DNA of 64,000 nt from CAZTQN01 sp964615765 (GCA_964615765.1 CAZTQN010000009.1:1-64000); one strand, 5' to 3'; shown: positions 8,508-17,232, counted from the stretch's first letter. The notes: generated by a model from the letters alone, not told the origin. A program made the numbers and translations.

Positions 8508-9620
8508 TCAGGACTTTGTCCGGCGGGCGGGGCGACGCGGGGCGGGCTTGGGGGTGGATTTGGGTGTGGGTTTGGGTGTGGGTTTGGGTGTGGGCTTCGT
8601 CTTCGGGGCGGGCTTGCGGGGGGGCTTGCCTGAAGGAGCAGCCTGGGCGACCGGGGCGGTTGAGCCCGAAGCGGAGCGTGGGGGTACCCGGCGGGCGGCG
8701 TCGGACGGGGCGAACAACCCGCGGAGGCGGCGGAGGTTGAGCGTGTCGAACGGGGTGCCGTCGGCGTCGTCTCCCTTGGGCGTTTCCATGATCTTGGGGA
8801 CGTCGGCGAAAGCCGGATGCGTGACGACCGCGGCGAAGCCGTCGAGCTTGGCGGGCGTGCCGCCGATGGTGCCCGATCCGATGTGCTCGTGCCGATCGAG
8901 CTTGCTGCCGAGGGCGGCCTTGCTGTCGTTGACGTGCAGCACGCGGACCCAGGACAGGCCGACAGTTTGGTCGAGGAGGGCGAGCGTGGCCTTGGCGGCG
9001 GGCTCAGACGACAGGTCGTACCCGCCGGCGTGGGCGTGGCAGGTGTCGAAGCAGACGCCCAGGCGCTGCGGGGCGCCGGTGGCGTCGGCGATGCGGTCGC
9101 GCAAGGCGGCGAGTTCGGCGAAATCGCGCCCGAGGTTGGAGCCGCCGCCGACGGTGTTCTCGAGGCAGGAGACGACCGGGACGCCGGCGGTGCGGGCGAA
9201 GATCTCGCGATAGGCCTCGGCGATGCGGGCCAGGCCGTGTTCGCGCGGGGCGGTGGTGTGAGCGCCGGGATGATGAACCAGATAGGGGATGGAGAGGGCA
9301 GCGCAGCGTTCGACCTCGTCGACCATGAGGTCGATGGACTTCCGCCACAGGGCGTCATCCGGCGAGGCGAGGTTGATGAGGTAGCTCGCGTGCGAGACGG
9401 TGCGGGACGTCCAGCCCAGGGCGGCGAGTCGCGCGAGCCAGTCGCGGACCACGCCGGGGTCGAGCGGCTTGGCCTTCCACTGCTGCTGGTTCTTGGTGAA
9501 GATCTGAACGGTGTCGAGATCGAGGCGCTCCGCTTCGTCGAGTGCGTTGACGACGGAGCCGGCGATCGAGAGGTGCGAACCGAACACGAGGGGAGGGTAG
9601 GGCCGAGGCCGAGAGACCAA
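8508..9620 (-). CDS. nfo: endonuclease IV with lysine/proline-rich C-terminal tail
   Basis: 370 residues. The AP-endonuclease TIM barrel (about 10-285) shows SHLSIAGSV, VHHPGAH, CLENTVGGG, CFDTCHAHAGG and LHVNDSKAALGSKLDRHEH, which carry the zinc ligands. It cuts DNA 5' to abasic sites in base-excision repair. The barrel normally ends the protein; here about 70 more residues follow, first a linker coded partly by the REP-like repeat (8665-8691), then a basic KPTPKPTPKPTP tail resembling histone H1. The tail may bind DNA (inference). Start ATG or nearby at 9620. Confidence 0.9.
   Translation of the reverse strand: MVSRPRPYPPLVFGSHLSIAGSVVNALDEAERLDLDTVQIFTKNQQQWKAKPLDPGVVRDWLARLAALGWTSRTVSHASYLINLASPDDALWRKSIDLMVDEVERCAALSIPYLVHHPGAHTTAPREHGLARIAEAYREIFARTAGVPVVSCLENTVGGGSNLGRDFAELAALRDRIADATGAPQRLGVCFDTCHAHAGGYDLSSEPAAKATLALLDQTVGLSWVRVLHVNDSKAALGSKLDRHEHIGSGTIGGTPAKLDGFAAVVTHPAFADVPKIMETPKGDDADGTPFDTLNLRRLRGLFAPSDAARRVPPRSASGSTAPVAQAAPSGKPPRKPAPKTKPTPKPTPKPTPKSTPKPAPRRPARRTKS
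8545..8600. repeat. 12-bp tandem repeat coding the KPTP tail of endonuclease IV
   Basis: Repeats of GGGTTTGGGTGT (plus strand) encode Lys-Pro-Thr-Pro units on the minus strand. The 12-bp unit keeps the frame, so copy number can vary without disrupting the gene. Confidence 0.75.
8665..8691. repeat. REP-like hairpin repeat, copy 2, within the endonuclease IV coding region
   Basis: Carries the identical 20-mer cggagcgtgggggtacccgg. The left arm is changed (CCCGAAG), so the hairpin is weakened. On the minus strand it is read as RVPPRSASG in the linker of the endonuclease IV gene. Confidence 0.7.
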
Positions 9621-9660
9621 GCGTTCGAGCGTTCAAGCGGACGTGGTCGATAAAAGAGGC

Positions 9661-10620
9661 ATGACGCGGACGATGGTTCGGATGATGCTGGCGGCGGCGG
9701 GTGTGGCGGTGGGCGTGGTGCTCGGCGGGTGCGAGAGCGGGTCGACGATCCGGGACATCGACGTCGTGTACCGCTTCGACAATGTCCGGGCCGGGCTGGG
9801 CGCGAGTGCGCCCGCGGGCGGGAGCGCGACCACGCCGCGCGTGCGCGGGGAATGGGACGAAATCCGCGACGTGCTGGCGCGGCACGCGAACACGGTGCGG
9901 TCGCGGCAGACGGGTGAGCGCGAGGGCGGCGGGCTGACCGTTCGGTCGTACGAAGCCGTCGCGAATGTGCCGTCGGTGCGCACGCTCGAAGCGATTCAGG
10001 CCGACCTTGAGGCGCTGGCCCAGCGCCGGCGCAGCGGCACCGGGCCCATGCGGTTCATGCTGACGCGGCTCGAGGCGGACTATCGCAGCAACGTGATCGC
10101 GGCGGGCGTGCAGGCGACCATCAGCGGGCTGGCGACGCCGGGGTTCGACGTGTTGGTGTACGCGGCCCCCGGCAGCGAGCCGCGGCGGACGCGGGCGTCG
10201 CGCGATGGCACATGGGCCGTGACGCTGGGCGTCGTGCCGGAGACGCGGTGGGTGTACGCGGCGGCGGTGGATCGGGACGGGAAACTGCCGCCGGCGTACT
10301 CGCGGATCAACGTGTCGAGCCGAGCGCAAGAGGTGGTGGAAGAGTCGGATTGGAAGCGGATGTTCCCGGCGACCGGCGGCGCGGGGACGGCGGGAGCGGG
10401 CGAACGCGCCGCGCCGCGCGAGCGCGTCGAGGCGGAACGCGTGGACGCTCGGCGGGACGCGGACCTGTCGGCCCACGAGCGGCGCGTGCAGGAAGAAGAG
10501 CGGCGGTTCCGCCAGCGCGAGATCGAGGAGCAGCGCCGGCGGAAGATGCGTGAGTTGGACGAGCGAACGGACGCCGCGCTCAAGCGGGCCCGCGAAGCCG
10601 AGCGGCGCCAGTTCAACTGA
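9661..10620 (+). CDS. lipoprotein with C-terminal charged coiled coil, function unknown
   Basis: 319 residues from ATG 9661, preceded by AAAAGAGGC. The signal peptide ends in the lipobox VVLGGC with Cys24. The middle (about 150-230) has a predicted beta-rich part, ISGLATPGFDVLVYAAPG, resembling a carboxypeptidase-regulatory-like or Ig-like fold. The last 70 residues are almost only charged (repeated E, R, Q), a likely coiled coil. It is divergent from the endonuclease IV gene by 40 bp. No family is recognised. Confidence 0.75.
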   Translation: MTRTMVRMMLAAAGVAVGVVLGGCESGSTIRDIDVVYRFDNVRAGLGASAPAGGSATTPRVRGEWDEIRDVLARHANTVRSRQTGEREGGGLTVRSYEAVANVPSVRTLEAIQADLEALAQRRRSGTGPMRFMLTRLEADYRSNVIAAGVQATISGLATPGFDVLVYAAPGSEPRRTRASRDGTWAVTLGVVPETRWVYAAAVDRDGKLPPAYSRINVSSRAQEVVEESDWKRMFPATGGAGTAGAGERAAPRERVEAERVDARRDADLSAHERRVQEEERRFRQREIEEQRRRKMRELDERTDAALKRAREAERRQFN

Positions 10621-10706
10621 AACGCTGGCCGCCCGTGCGGCCCCCCACTTCTTTCCCCTCGCCTCTCGCCCCTGACCTCTCTCCCCTGCTCCCCGTACCA
10701 TCGCGC

Positions 10707-11534
10707 ATGAGCACATCAGGTGGATCGGCCGGGCTGTTGGACGGGCGGGTGGCGGTGGTGACGGGCGCGAGCGCGGGCATCGGGCTGGCGATCGCGCAGG
10801 ACCTGGTGCGCCAGGGGGCGCGGGTGGTGATCAACGCGCGGCGGGCCGAGACGCTCGACCGCGTTGCGGCCGACCTCAACCGGATCGGGGGCGGGGGCGG
10901 CGGGGGGCAGCCGCGGTGTGTCACGATGCCCGGCGACTGCGCCGATCAGGCGGTCATCGACGGGCTGCTCGACACGGCGCGGCGGGCGTTCACGGCGGAC
11001 GCCGACGCTGTCATCGTCAACGCCGGACGCGGACTCTCCGGCAGCGTGCTCACCTCCGACCCGGCCCAGTGGGAAGAGATGGTGCGGACCAACTTCATCG
11101 GGGCCGCGCGGCTGATGCGGACCGCCGGGCGGCGCATGCTGGCGTCCATCGAGGGCGATAGCGACCCCGCCGCGTGGCGCAAGCGGGCCCGCGATGTCGT
11201 GGTGATCGGCTCGATCGTCGGGCGGCACGTGTCGCCGTTCTCGAGCATGTACGGCGGGACCAAGTTCGGCGTGCACGGGCTCGCCGAGGGCATGCGGCGC
11301 GAGATGGCCCCCAAGGGCGTGCGCGTCTCGCTGATCGAGCCGGGGTTCGTCGTCAGCGAGTTCCAGGGCGTCGCGGGATACACCACGGAGTGGTTCGGCG
11401 GCGTGGTCGAGAAGATCGGGCCGGTGCTGGAGCCGGCGGACGTGGCCCGGGTGGTGACGCTGACGCTGGCCCAGCCGCCCCATGTGCACGTGAGCGACGT
11501 GGTGATCCGGCCGACGCGGCAGGAATATCCGTAG
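10707..11534 (+). CDS. short-chain dehydrogenase/reductase
   Basis: 275 residues. Classical SDR: cofactor motif TGASAGIG at 19-26, a VNAGRG segment, Ser in VVIGSIVG, and the catalytic Tyr182/Lys186 in MYGGTKFG. The residue after the second strand is in INARRAE, where an Arg favours NADP(H). SDR enzymes oxidise or reduce alcohol/ketone groups; the substrate is unknown. Start ATG 10707; the frame is open upstream through a repeat-rich spacer but has no SDR feature there. Confidence 0.87.
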   Translation: MSTSGGSAGLLDGRVAVVTGASAGIGLAIAQDLVRQGARVVINARRAETLDRVAADLNRIGGGGGGGQPRCVTMPGDCADQAVIDGLLDTARRAFTADADAVIVNAGRGLSGSVLTSDPAQWEEMVRTNFIGAARLMRTAGRRMLASIEGDSDPAAWRKRARDVVVIGSIVGRHVSPFSSMYGGTKFGVHGLAEGMRREMAPKGVRVSLIEPGFVVSEFQGVAGYTTEWFGGVVEKIGPVLEPADVARVVTLTLAQPPHVHVSDVVIRPTRQEYP

Positions 11535-11603
11535 GGCAGGGGTGAGAGGTCAGGGGTTAGGGGCGAGGGCGGGGGGCGGGGAGGCAACGGGGATCAGAGC
11601 CGG

Positions 11604-11630
11604 GCCCACGCGGAGCGTGGGGGTACCCGG
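11604..11630. repeat. REP-like hairpin repeat, copy 3
   Basis: CCCACGC-GGA-GCGTGGG hairpin followed by GTACCCGG, intergenic between the SDR gene and tRNA-Pro. The 20-base core is identical to copies 1 and 2. Confidence 0.7.
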
Positions 11631-11708
11631 AGGGGCGGGGGGCGGAGCGCGGCGAGCGGGCCAGCCGAGACACGCGGCGGCGGGCGGCGTACACTCCCCC
11701 TCACCATC

Positions 11709-11782
11709 CGGGGTGTAGCGCAGCTTGGTAGCGCGTTTGACTGGGGGTCAAAAGGTCGTGGGTTCAAATCCCGCCACCCCGA
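11709..11782 (+). tRNA. tRNA-Pro (anticodon GGG)
   Basis: Acceptor arms CGGGGTG and CACCCCG pair over 7 bp with discriminator A. The D arm is GCGCAGCTTGGTAGCGC, and the anticodon stem TTTGA/TCAAA closes the loop CTGGGGG, giving anticodon GGG. The T arm has GGTTCAAATCC. CCA is not encoded. It reads CCC (and CCU) codons. Confidence 0.95.
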
Positions 11783-11871
11783 TTCGGACGGCGTGATGGC
11801 CTCGGCGTACGCCGGGGCCATCTCTGTTTTGCACGCTTCAGAGCGGTTTTGCAGACTGGCGGACTTCGGGA

Positions 11872-12321
11872 TCAGCCGGCCGAGCGGTCACGCTGAACAC
11901 GCGCCCACTGCTTGATGACCGCGACCAGCGCGGCTCGCTTCGCGGCGAAATCCGACTCGTCGGCGACCCGCACGGAAGCCCGGTCCGCCGAGTGCCAGTG
12001 CAGCAGCCCGTCGTCGTCCTTGATAGCCGTGCGGAGCGTCTGCACGGTGCGCACTTTGGCCCCGTGGTGGAGGACGATCAGCAGCGACGCCTTGTCGCGC
12101 ATGTTGACGGTGGCGAACCAGCCTTCGCAGAAGAAGCTCGGGCTATTCCATTTGACGCCCTCGGTGATGGACCGGTCGGAACGCAAGACCGCCGCGCGGA
12201 CGAGCGCCACGACGGGCTTGAGCGGGTGATCGATCGTGTCGAGCAGCGCGTCGACCGCGGCGGGGTTGTCGTGCTCGGGCGCGCTGCTGGCGTTGGCGGG
12301 CGAGGACTTGCGTCGAGCCAT
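11872..12321 (-). CDS. DUF1801 domain protein
   Basis: 149 residues from ATG 12321, with GGAGAAGATC upstream. The DUF1801 (YdhG-like) core runs from about 25 to 140: DTIDHPLKPVVALVRAAVL, EGVKWNSPSFF and the WFATVNMRDKASLLIVLHHG strand pair. The biochemical role of DUF1801 proteins is unknown. It is divergent (122 bp) from a second DUF1801 gene, so the pair may share a promoter region. The longer open frame to 12681 is not used because it runs through the other gene. Confidence 0.85.
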   Translation of the reverse strand: MARRKSSPANASSAPEHDNPAAVDALLDTIDHPLKPVVALVRAAVLRSDRSITEGVKWNSPSFFCEGWFATVNMRDKASLLIVLHHGAKVRTVQTLRTAIKDDDGLLHWHSADRASVRVADESDFAAKRAALVAVIKQWARVQRDRSAG

Positions 12322-12442
12322 GTGATCTTCTCCGGTGGTGCGACCGCATCCCCGGAGAGAGCGAGCGTAGACGCGTCCTGTCTCGATCAGAGAGCACATC
12401 GAGGTGCGGACGCGCACGGAACGCGTCGTACACTGCGCCGCG

Positions 12443-12997
12443 ATGGCCAAGGCACCCAAGCGCCGCACCGGTTCGAAGCCCGCCGCGAAGAAAGCGTCGC
12501 CTAAAAAGGCTCCGCCCAAGAAGGCGAAGACGCCGTCTCGCACAAGCACCACCAAGAAAGCCAAGCCTTCGGACGGTCCGGTACTGCTCTCCGGCGGCAA
12601 TCCGCAGATCCCGAAAGGCGACGGCGACGGGCCGGTGCGGGCGTATATCGCCGCGGTGCCGCCGGGGTGGAAGCGCGACACGGTGGCGCGGCTGGACGGG
12701 CTGATCGCGGGCGCCGTGCCGGGCGTGCGGCGGGCGGTGAAGTGGAACTCGCCGTTCTACGGTGCGCCGGGCGAGCCCCGTGAACGCGGGTGGTTCGCCA
12801 GTTTGCACTGTTTCACACGGTTTGTGCGCGTGACGTTCATGAACGGAGAGGCTCTGGAGCCGCTGCCGCCCGGGCCGTCGAAGGTGCCGAAGGTGCGGTA
12901 TCTGGATGTGTACCAGGACGGCCCGGGTGTGCTCGACGAATCGCAGTTTGTGAAGTGGGTGAAGCAGGCGAGCGTGGCGCCGGGCGAATGGATGTGA
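12443..12997 (+). CDS. DUF1801 domain protein with lysine-rich N-terminus
   Basis: 184 residues. Residues 1-45 form a basic, Lys/Pro/Ala-rich arm (PAAKKASPKKAPPKKAKTPS) like a histone H1 tail. The DUF1801 domain follows, with AVKWNSPFYG, RGWFASLHCFTRFVRVTF and YLDVYQDGPGVLDE. Function is unknown; the arm suggests nucleic-acid or other polyanion contact (inference). The VKWNSP motif is shared with the divergent neighbour, so the two are distant paralogues. Confidence 0.83.
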   Translation: MAKAPKRRTGSKPAAKKASPKKAPPKKAKTPSRTSTTKKAKPSDGPVLLSGGNPQIPKGDGDGPVRAYIAAVPPGWKRDTVARLDGLIAGAVPGVRRAVKWNSPFYGAPGEPRERGWFASLHCFTRFVRVTFMNGEALEPLPPGPSKVPKVRYLDVYQDGPGVLDESQFVKWVKQASVAPGEWM

Positions 12998-13194
12998 GCC
13001 AACGCGGATGACTGACGGCTCGCGGTGAGGACGGGCGCACGCCCGTGTGACGTGGCACGCGGAGGACGGCGGCGAATGCACCTCCCCGGCGGCCGGCGAA
13101 CCCGTCGAGGTTTCCGCATTTGTCCGCGAGGAACTGTCGCACGCGAGGCCGCGGGAACTTGATCGGTGCCCGGCGAACGCGATCAATGCGGACT

Positions 13195-13974
13195 ATGGCC
13201 CTGTACAACGACATCGGCAGCGGGTATTCCGCCTATCGCAAGCCTGACGCCCGGATAGCCGCGGCCGTGGCGGCGGCGCTGGGTGACGCGACCAGCGTCG
13301 CGAACATTGGTGCTGGCACGGGGTCGTACGAGCCCACGCGTTGCGAAGTGATCGCGGTTGAACCGTCAGAGGTAATGATTCGGCAGCGGCCACCGTCAGC
13401 CGCGCCGTGCGTGCGAGGGCGTGCGGAGGAGATCCCGCTCGGGACCGGATCGGTTGATGCGGCGATGACGGTCTTGAGCGCCCACCATTGGTCGGATCTC
13501 TCGCGGGGTTTGCGAGAGATGCGGCGGGTGGCGCGGCGGCGCGTCGTGATGCTCACCTGGGTGCCCGACGCTCCGCCGTTCTGGCTCACGGACGACTACT
13601 TCCCCGAGATCCTCGCGCACGATCGCACGATCTTCCCAAGCACCAAGGCCCTCGTGGAGTTGCTGCACCAGACGATCGGGCCCGTGCGGATCACCCAGGT
13701 CGCCGTGCCGCACGACTGCACGGACGGATTCCTCGGCGCGTATTGGCGTCGGCCGGCGGCGTATCTCGATCGCGCCCGACGGGGCGCCATCTCCAGCTTT
13801 GCGCGAATCGACGCCGCCCCGGGCCTGACCCGCCTCGAACAAGACCTTTCCAACGGTCGATGGGATGCTCGCCACGGGCACGTGATGATGCTGGATGAAC
13901 TCGATGTCGGCTATCGCCTGATCTGCTGCGAGCTTGAGAGCACAGCGGCAGGGTTACGGCAGAGGATCGCGTAG
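13195..13974 (+). CDS. class I SAM-dependent methyltransferase
   Basis: 259 residues. Methyltransf_11-type Rossmann fold: motif I VANIGAGTGSYEP near 36-48, the acidic end of strand 2 in VIAVEPSEVM, and GSVDAAMTVLSAHHW for motif post-I/II, then a long C-terminal substrate lid. It transfers methyl from S-adenosylmethionine to an unknown small molecule. Start ATG 13195 (MALYNDIG) is used; ATG 13186 adds three residues. No operon partner is evident. Confidence 0.85.
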   Translation: MALYNDIGSGYSAYRKPDARIAAAVAAALGDATSVANIGAGTGSYEPTRCEVIAVEPSEVMIRQRPPSAAPCVRGRAEEIPLGTGSVDAAMTVLSAHHWSDLSRGLREMRRVARRRVVMLTWVPDAPPFWLTDDYFPEILAHDRTIFPSTKALVELLHQTIGPVRITQVAVPHDCTDGFLGAYWRRPAAYLDRARRGAISSFARIDAAPGLTRLEQDLSNGRWDARHGHVMMLDELDVGYRLICCELESTAAGLRQRIA

Positions 13975-14067
13975 CCGAGATGAGTGACCCGGTGCGCGGC
14001 GGTCGGCGAACACGCGAGCGAGAGACTCGTAGAGTCGGCGGTGAAGGCGGACGAGCACGAACAGGTG

Positions 14068-14529
14068 ATGACGGCGGCAAACGGCGAGGACGAGGTCGTC
14101 GCGTTCCTCGCGGGGCGGTCGGCCCCGTGTCCAAAGTGCGGATACGACTTGAAGGACATCCAGACGCCGCGGTGTCCGGAGTGTGCCGAGCCGCTGGTGC
14201 TGCGCGTCGGCTCGCCGCGGGCGCGGTTCGGGTGGCTGGTGGTGGCGATGGCGCCGGGATGTTTCTCGGGCGTGGCGGCGGTGTTCGTGCTGGTGCCGAT
14301 CACGCTGACGATGATCCGCAACGTGCCGGGCCAGCGCGTGCCGTGGCCTGTGATGATCGCCGACGCGTTCGGGTTCCTCAGCGCCGCCGGCGTGCTGGTG
14401 ATGTACCAGCACCGTCAGCGGGTGATGTCATGGCCGGCGCGGAAGCAGGGGTGGCTCGCCGGCGGCGTGTGGGGGGTGCACATCCTCGCGTTCGCGCTGT
14501 TCGTGCTGGGGATGGTGTATTTCGCGTGA
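14068..14529 (+). CDS. zinc-ribbon membrane protein, function unknown
   Basis: 153 residues from ATG 14068; GTG 14041 in frame is an alternative. A zinc ribbon CPKC...CPEC (Cys21, 24, 36, 39) is followed by three hydrophobic helices: about 53-78, 93-112 and 127-150. This layout, one cytosolic zinc ribbon plus a few helices, is frequent in planctomycete hypothetical proteins. It is convergent with the chemotaxis receptor gene (40 bp between stops). Confidence 0.72.
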   Translation: MTAANGEDEVVAFLAGRSAPCPKCGYDLKDIQTPRCPECAEPLVLRVGSPRARFGWLVVAMAPGCFSGVAAVFVLVPITLTMIRNVPGQRVPWPVMIADAFGFLSAAGVLVMYQHRQRVMSWPARKQGWLAGGVWGVHILAFALFVLGMVYFA

Positions 14530-14569
14530 TGCCGAGCCCGGTAGATTGACGGCGGGCGAGCGCGATCGG

Positions 14570-16108
14570 TCAATTGCGCGACCGCTGCGCGTCGATCTTG
14601 AACCGGCCCACCAGGTTCTGCAGCTGCAGCGCCTTGGCCGACAGCTGCGACGCGGCGGAGGCCGACTGCCCCGCCCCTGCACCGGCCTGCTTCGAGGCTT
14701 CTGAGATCGACCCGATCAACGCGGCGACAGCGCTGGAGCCGGACACGATCTGCTCCAGGCTTGCGCCGGCGCGGACGGCCCGGTCGACGCCCGAACGCAC
14801 GTGCTCCGTCCCGACGTTCATGCGATTGACGGCGTTGGTCGTCTCCGCCTGGATCGCCTTGATGGAGCCGGCGATCTCGTCGGTCGCCTTGGTCGTGCGG
14901 TCGGCGAGCTTGCGGACTTCGTCGGCGACGACGGCGAAGCCCCGGCCGTGCTCCCCGGCCCGAGCGGCTTCGATCGCCGCGTTCAGCGCGAGCAGGTTGG
15001 TCTGATCGGCGATGTCGTTGATGACGGCGATGACCTGGCCGATCTGCTCGCCGTACTTGCCGAGCTGCGACACGCTCTGCGCCGTCTGGCTGACCGCCCC
15101 GTCGATCGCCTTCATGCGTTCGACGGTGTCGTTGACGATCTGCCCGCCCTCGGCGGCGAGCGTGCCGGCGTTCTGGGCCGTGCCCGCGGCCTCGGAAGTC
15201 TGCTGCGCTACCGAGCCGATCGCGGCGGACATCTCGTCGGAAGACGCGGCGATCTGTGTGGCGGCGCTCGCCACCTCGTTGGTGACGCCGGACACCTCGC
15301 AGATGGCCCCGTGCATGCGTTCCATCAGCTGGTTGAATGCGCCGCTCAGGCGGGCGAACTCGTTGTTCCCATCGACCGGGGCGCGGCACCTCAGGTCGCC
15401 ATCGCCGACTTTCCCGAACGCGCTCTGCAAGGCGGCGATCGGCCGGGCGATCGACCGCACCGTCCACCCGGCCAGCACGAGCCCGATGAACGCGGCACAC
15501 ACGCCGATCACGAGCATCCACATGCTGAACGAGCTCGCGACGCCGCGTGCCCGCCCGCCCATGGCCTTGTTGGTTTCTTCCTGCATGTCGATGAAGACGT
15601 TGATGACGCGGAGCCACTCGGAGAACAACGGGCGCGCCTCGGCGAGCACCGCGTCGATGTCCGCCTCCTTCTGCTTCTGCGTCGCGTGGTTCATGACGCG
15701 CTGCAGCAGCGGGAGCGTCTTGGCCTCGACGGACTTGATGTCCCCAAGGGCCGCCCGCTCCGTCGGCGTGGTGTCCTTGCGCCCGTCCATGAGCGCATCA
15801 AGCTTGGCGCCCGAGTCCTCGTAGGCCGCGGCGAGCACGCGGATCTCCTCCATCGCGCCGTCGATATCGCGCGGGCTGTGGAAGAGCACCAGGTCGCGCA
15901 TGAGGATCGCACGGTCGTGCACGCTGCCGCGGAAGTTGATCGCGTAGCGCTGCTTGACGCTGTTGACATCGTTGATCTCGGTCAGCCAGCCGCTGATCAT
16001 CGACACGCGGCTGGCGGCGATCACCTGCGCGATAACCAGCAGGACGACCATGGCCCCGAAGCCAAGGCCAAGGCGCACAGCGATACTCGTTTTGCCCAGC
16101 GCGATCAT
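14570..16108 (-). CDS. methyl-accepting chemotaxis protein
   Basis: 512 residues. TM1 at about 11-33, a four-helix-bundle periplasmic sensor (34-190), TM2 at about 190-212, HAMP, then the signalling domain with the hairpin tip EAARAGEHGRGFAVVADEVR, which contacts CheA and CheW. The ATG at 16108 has a perfect AGGAGG eight bases upstream, deciding the start against the longer open frame. No che genes lie nearby. Together with flagellin it shows that the cell is motile. Confidence 0.92.
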   Translation of the reverse strand: MIALGKTSIAVRLGLGFGAMVVLLVIAQVIAASRVSMISGWLTEINDVNSVKQRYAINFRGSVHDRAILMRDLVLFHSPRDIDGAMEEIRVLAAAYEDSGAKLDALMDGRKDTTPTERAALGDIKSVEAKTLPLLQRVMNHATQKQKEADIDAVLAEARPLFSEWLRVINVFIDMQEETNKAMGGRARGVASSFSMWMLVIGVCAAFIGLVLAGWTVRSIARPIAALQSAFGKVGDGDLRCRAPVDGNNEFARLSGAFNQLMERMHGAICEVSGVTNEVASAATQIAASSDEMSAAIGSVAQQTSEAAGTAQNAGTLAAEGGQIVNDTVERMKAIDGAVSQTAQSVSQLGKYGEQIGQVIAVINDIADQTNLLALNAAIEAARAGEHGRGFAVVADEVRKLADRTTKATDEIAGSIKAIQAETTNAVNRMNVGTEHVRSGVDRAVRAGASLEQIVSGSSAVAALIGSISEASKQAGAGAGQSASAASQLSAKALQLQNLVGRFKIDAQRSRN

Positions 16109-16397
16109 GCAAAGCCTCCTCGAGAGCGCGGAGTGAGCGGCACGTGCGACCCGCACGCTCATCCGCGTGAACTGCGTCGAACCCCCGTTCGCCCCCCTCC
16201 TCCGCTCTCCTCTCCCCGCCCCCACCCGCGGAGAAAGTCGGCCGCCGGGGAGCGTCGATTTCATGGCCGGATTGAACGATCCCGCGATTCACCCGGTCAT
16301 GCTGCGGACCCCCTCAGCGCGTGGCCGCGCGAGGTGGTGCCGGCCAGACTTCCTGCTGGCTTCACACGGCCCGCACACGCGCGGCCCACATTCCGGC

Positions 16398-17159
16398 ATG
16401 CGGATCACATCGGACGGCGTGAGCGACGGGATCCCGCCCGGCGGGGCGCGGCGGTTTGTGCCGGAAGGCGCGGCGGAGCTGCCGGTGCTGCGGGCGGCGG
16501 CGCAGACCTGCCGCGGGTGCCCGCTGTACGCACGGGCGACGCAGGCCGTGTTCGGCGAAGTGATCGCGGCGCTGCCCGGCGCGGGCGGTGCGCCGGACGG
16601 GGTCGACACGCACACGCACACCCCGCTGATGCTCGTGGGCGAGCAGCCGGGCGACCGGGAGGACCAGGTCGGACGGCCGTTCGTCGGGCCGGCCGGGCAC
16701 CTGCTGGACCGCGCGCTCGAGGAGGCGGGTGTCGACCGCTCCAAGGCGTACATCACCAACGCGGTCAAGCACTTCAAGTGGGCGTCTTCGGAACGCGGCA
16801 AACGCCGCCTGCACAAGAAGCCGACGATGGGCGAGGTCGCCGCGTGCCGCCCGTGGCTGGAACGCGAGATCTTCGTGCTCAAGCCGCGCGTCATCGTCGC
16901 TCTCGGGGCGACGGCGGCCGGGGCGCTGCTGGGCCCGCGGTTCCGGCTTACGCAGATGCGCGGACGCCTGCTGGACATCGACCCGTCGCTGCGCGAGGTC
17001 GCCGGCACGGCGAAGGTGCTCGCGACGGTGCACCCGTCGGCGGTGCTGCGTGTGCGCGAGCCGGACCTGCGGGAGCGGGCTCTGGCCGGGCTGGTTGAGG
17101 ATCTGCGGGTGGCCCTCGCCGCGGTGCAGGGGGCCGGCACGGGGCCGGTCGGCAGTTGA
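16398..17159 (+). CDS. udgX: UdgX-type uracil-DNA glycosylase
   Basis: 253 residues. Family-4-like uracil-DNA glycosylase fold: iron-sulphur cysteines C38, C41 and C150, GEQPGDRED at 81-89, FVGPAG, TNAVKHFKW and the late HPSAVLR. Between strands it has the UdgX-only loop with KRRLH at 135-139. In the Mycobacterium smegmatis enzyme the equivalent KRRIH histidine attacks the sugar and makes a covalent, irreversible protein-DNA adduct at uracil; His139 is in that place. Start ATG 16398; the longer frame upstream is low-complexity. Divergent from the chemotaxis receptor. Confidence 0.88.
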   Translation: MRITSDGVSDGIPPGGARRFVPEGAAELPVLRAAAQTCRGCPLYARATQAVFGEVIAALPGAGGAPDGVDTHTHTPLMLVGEQPGDREDQVGRPFVGPAGHLLDRALEEAGVDRSKAYITNAVKHFKWASSERGKRRLHKKPTMGEVAACRPWLEREIFVLKPRVIVALGATAAGALLGPRFRLTQMRGRLLDIDPSLREVAGTAKVLATVHPSAVLRVREPDLRERALAGLVEDLRVALAAVQGAGTGPVGS

Positions 17160-17232
17160 TGGGACCGGCACCGCGAGCGCACCTTCATGCGTGTGTCATG
17201 CGCCCGTCAGAACGTTCGGGGATCAGATCTCT

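Noticed and set aside
16108..16398. Riboswitch or sRNA in the MCP/UdgX spacer
   Set aside because: No stable conserved structure or known motif could be read; only GC-rich sequence.
14801..17098. A 765-residue plus-strand open frame across the MCP and UdgX genes
   Set aside because: Overlaps two genes with firm domain evidence; composition typical of a shadow frame.
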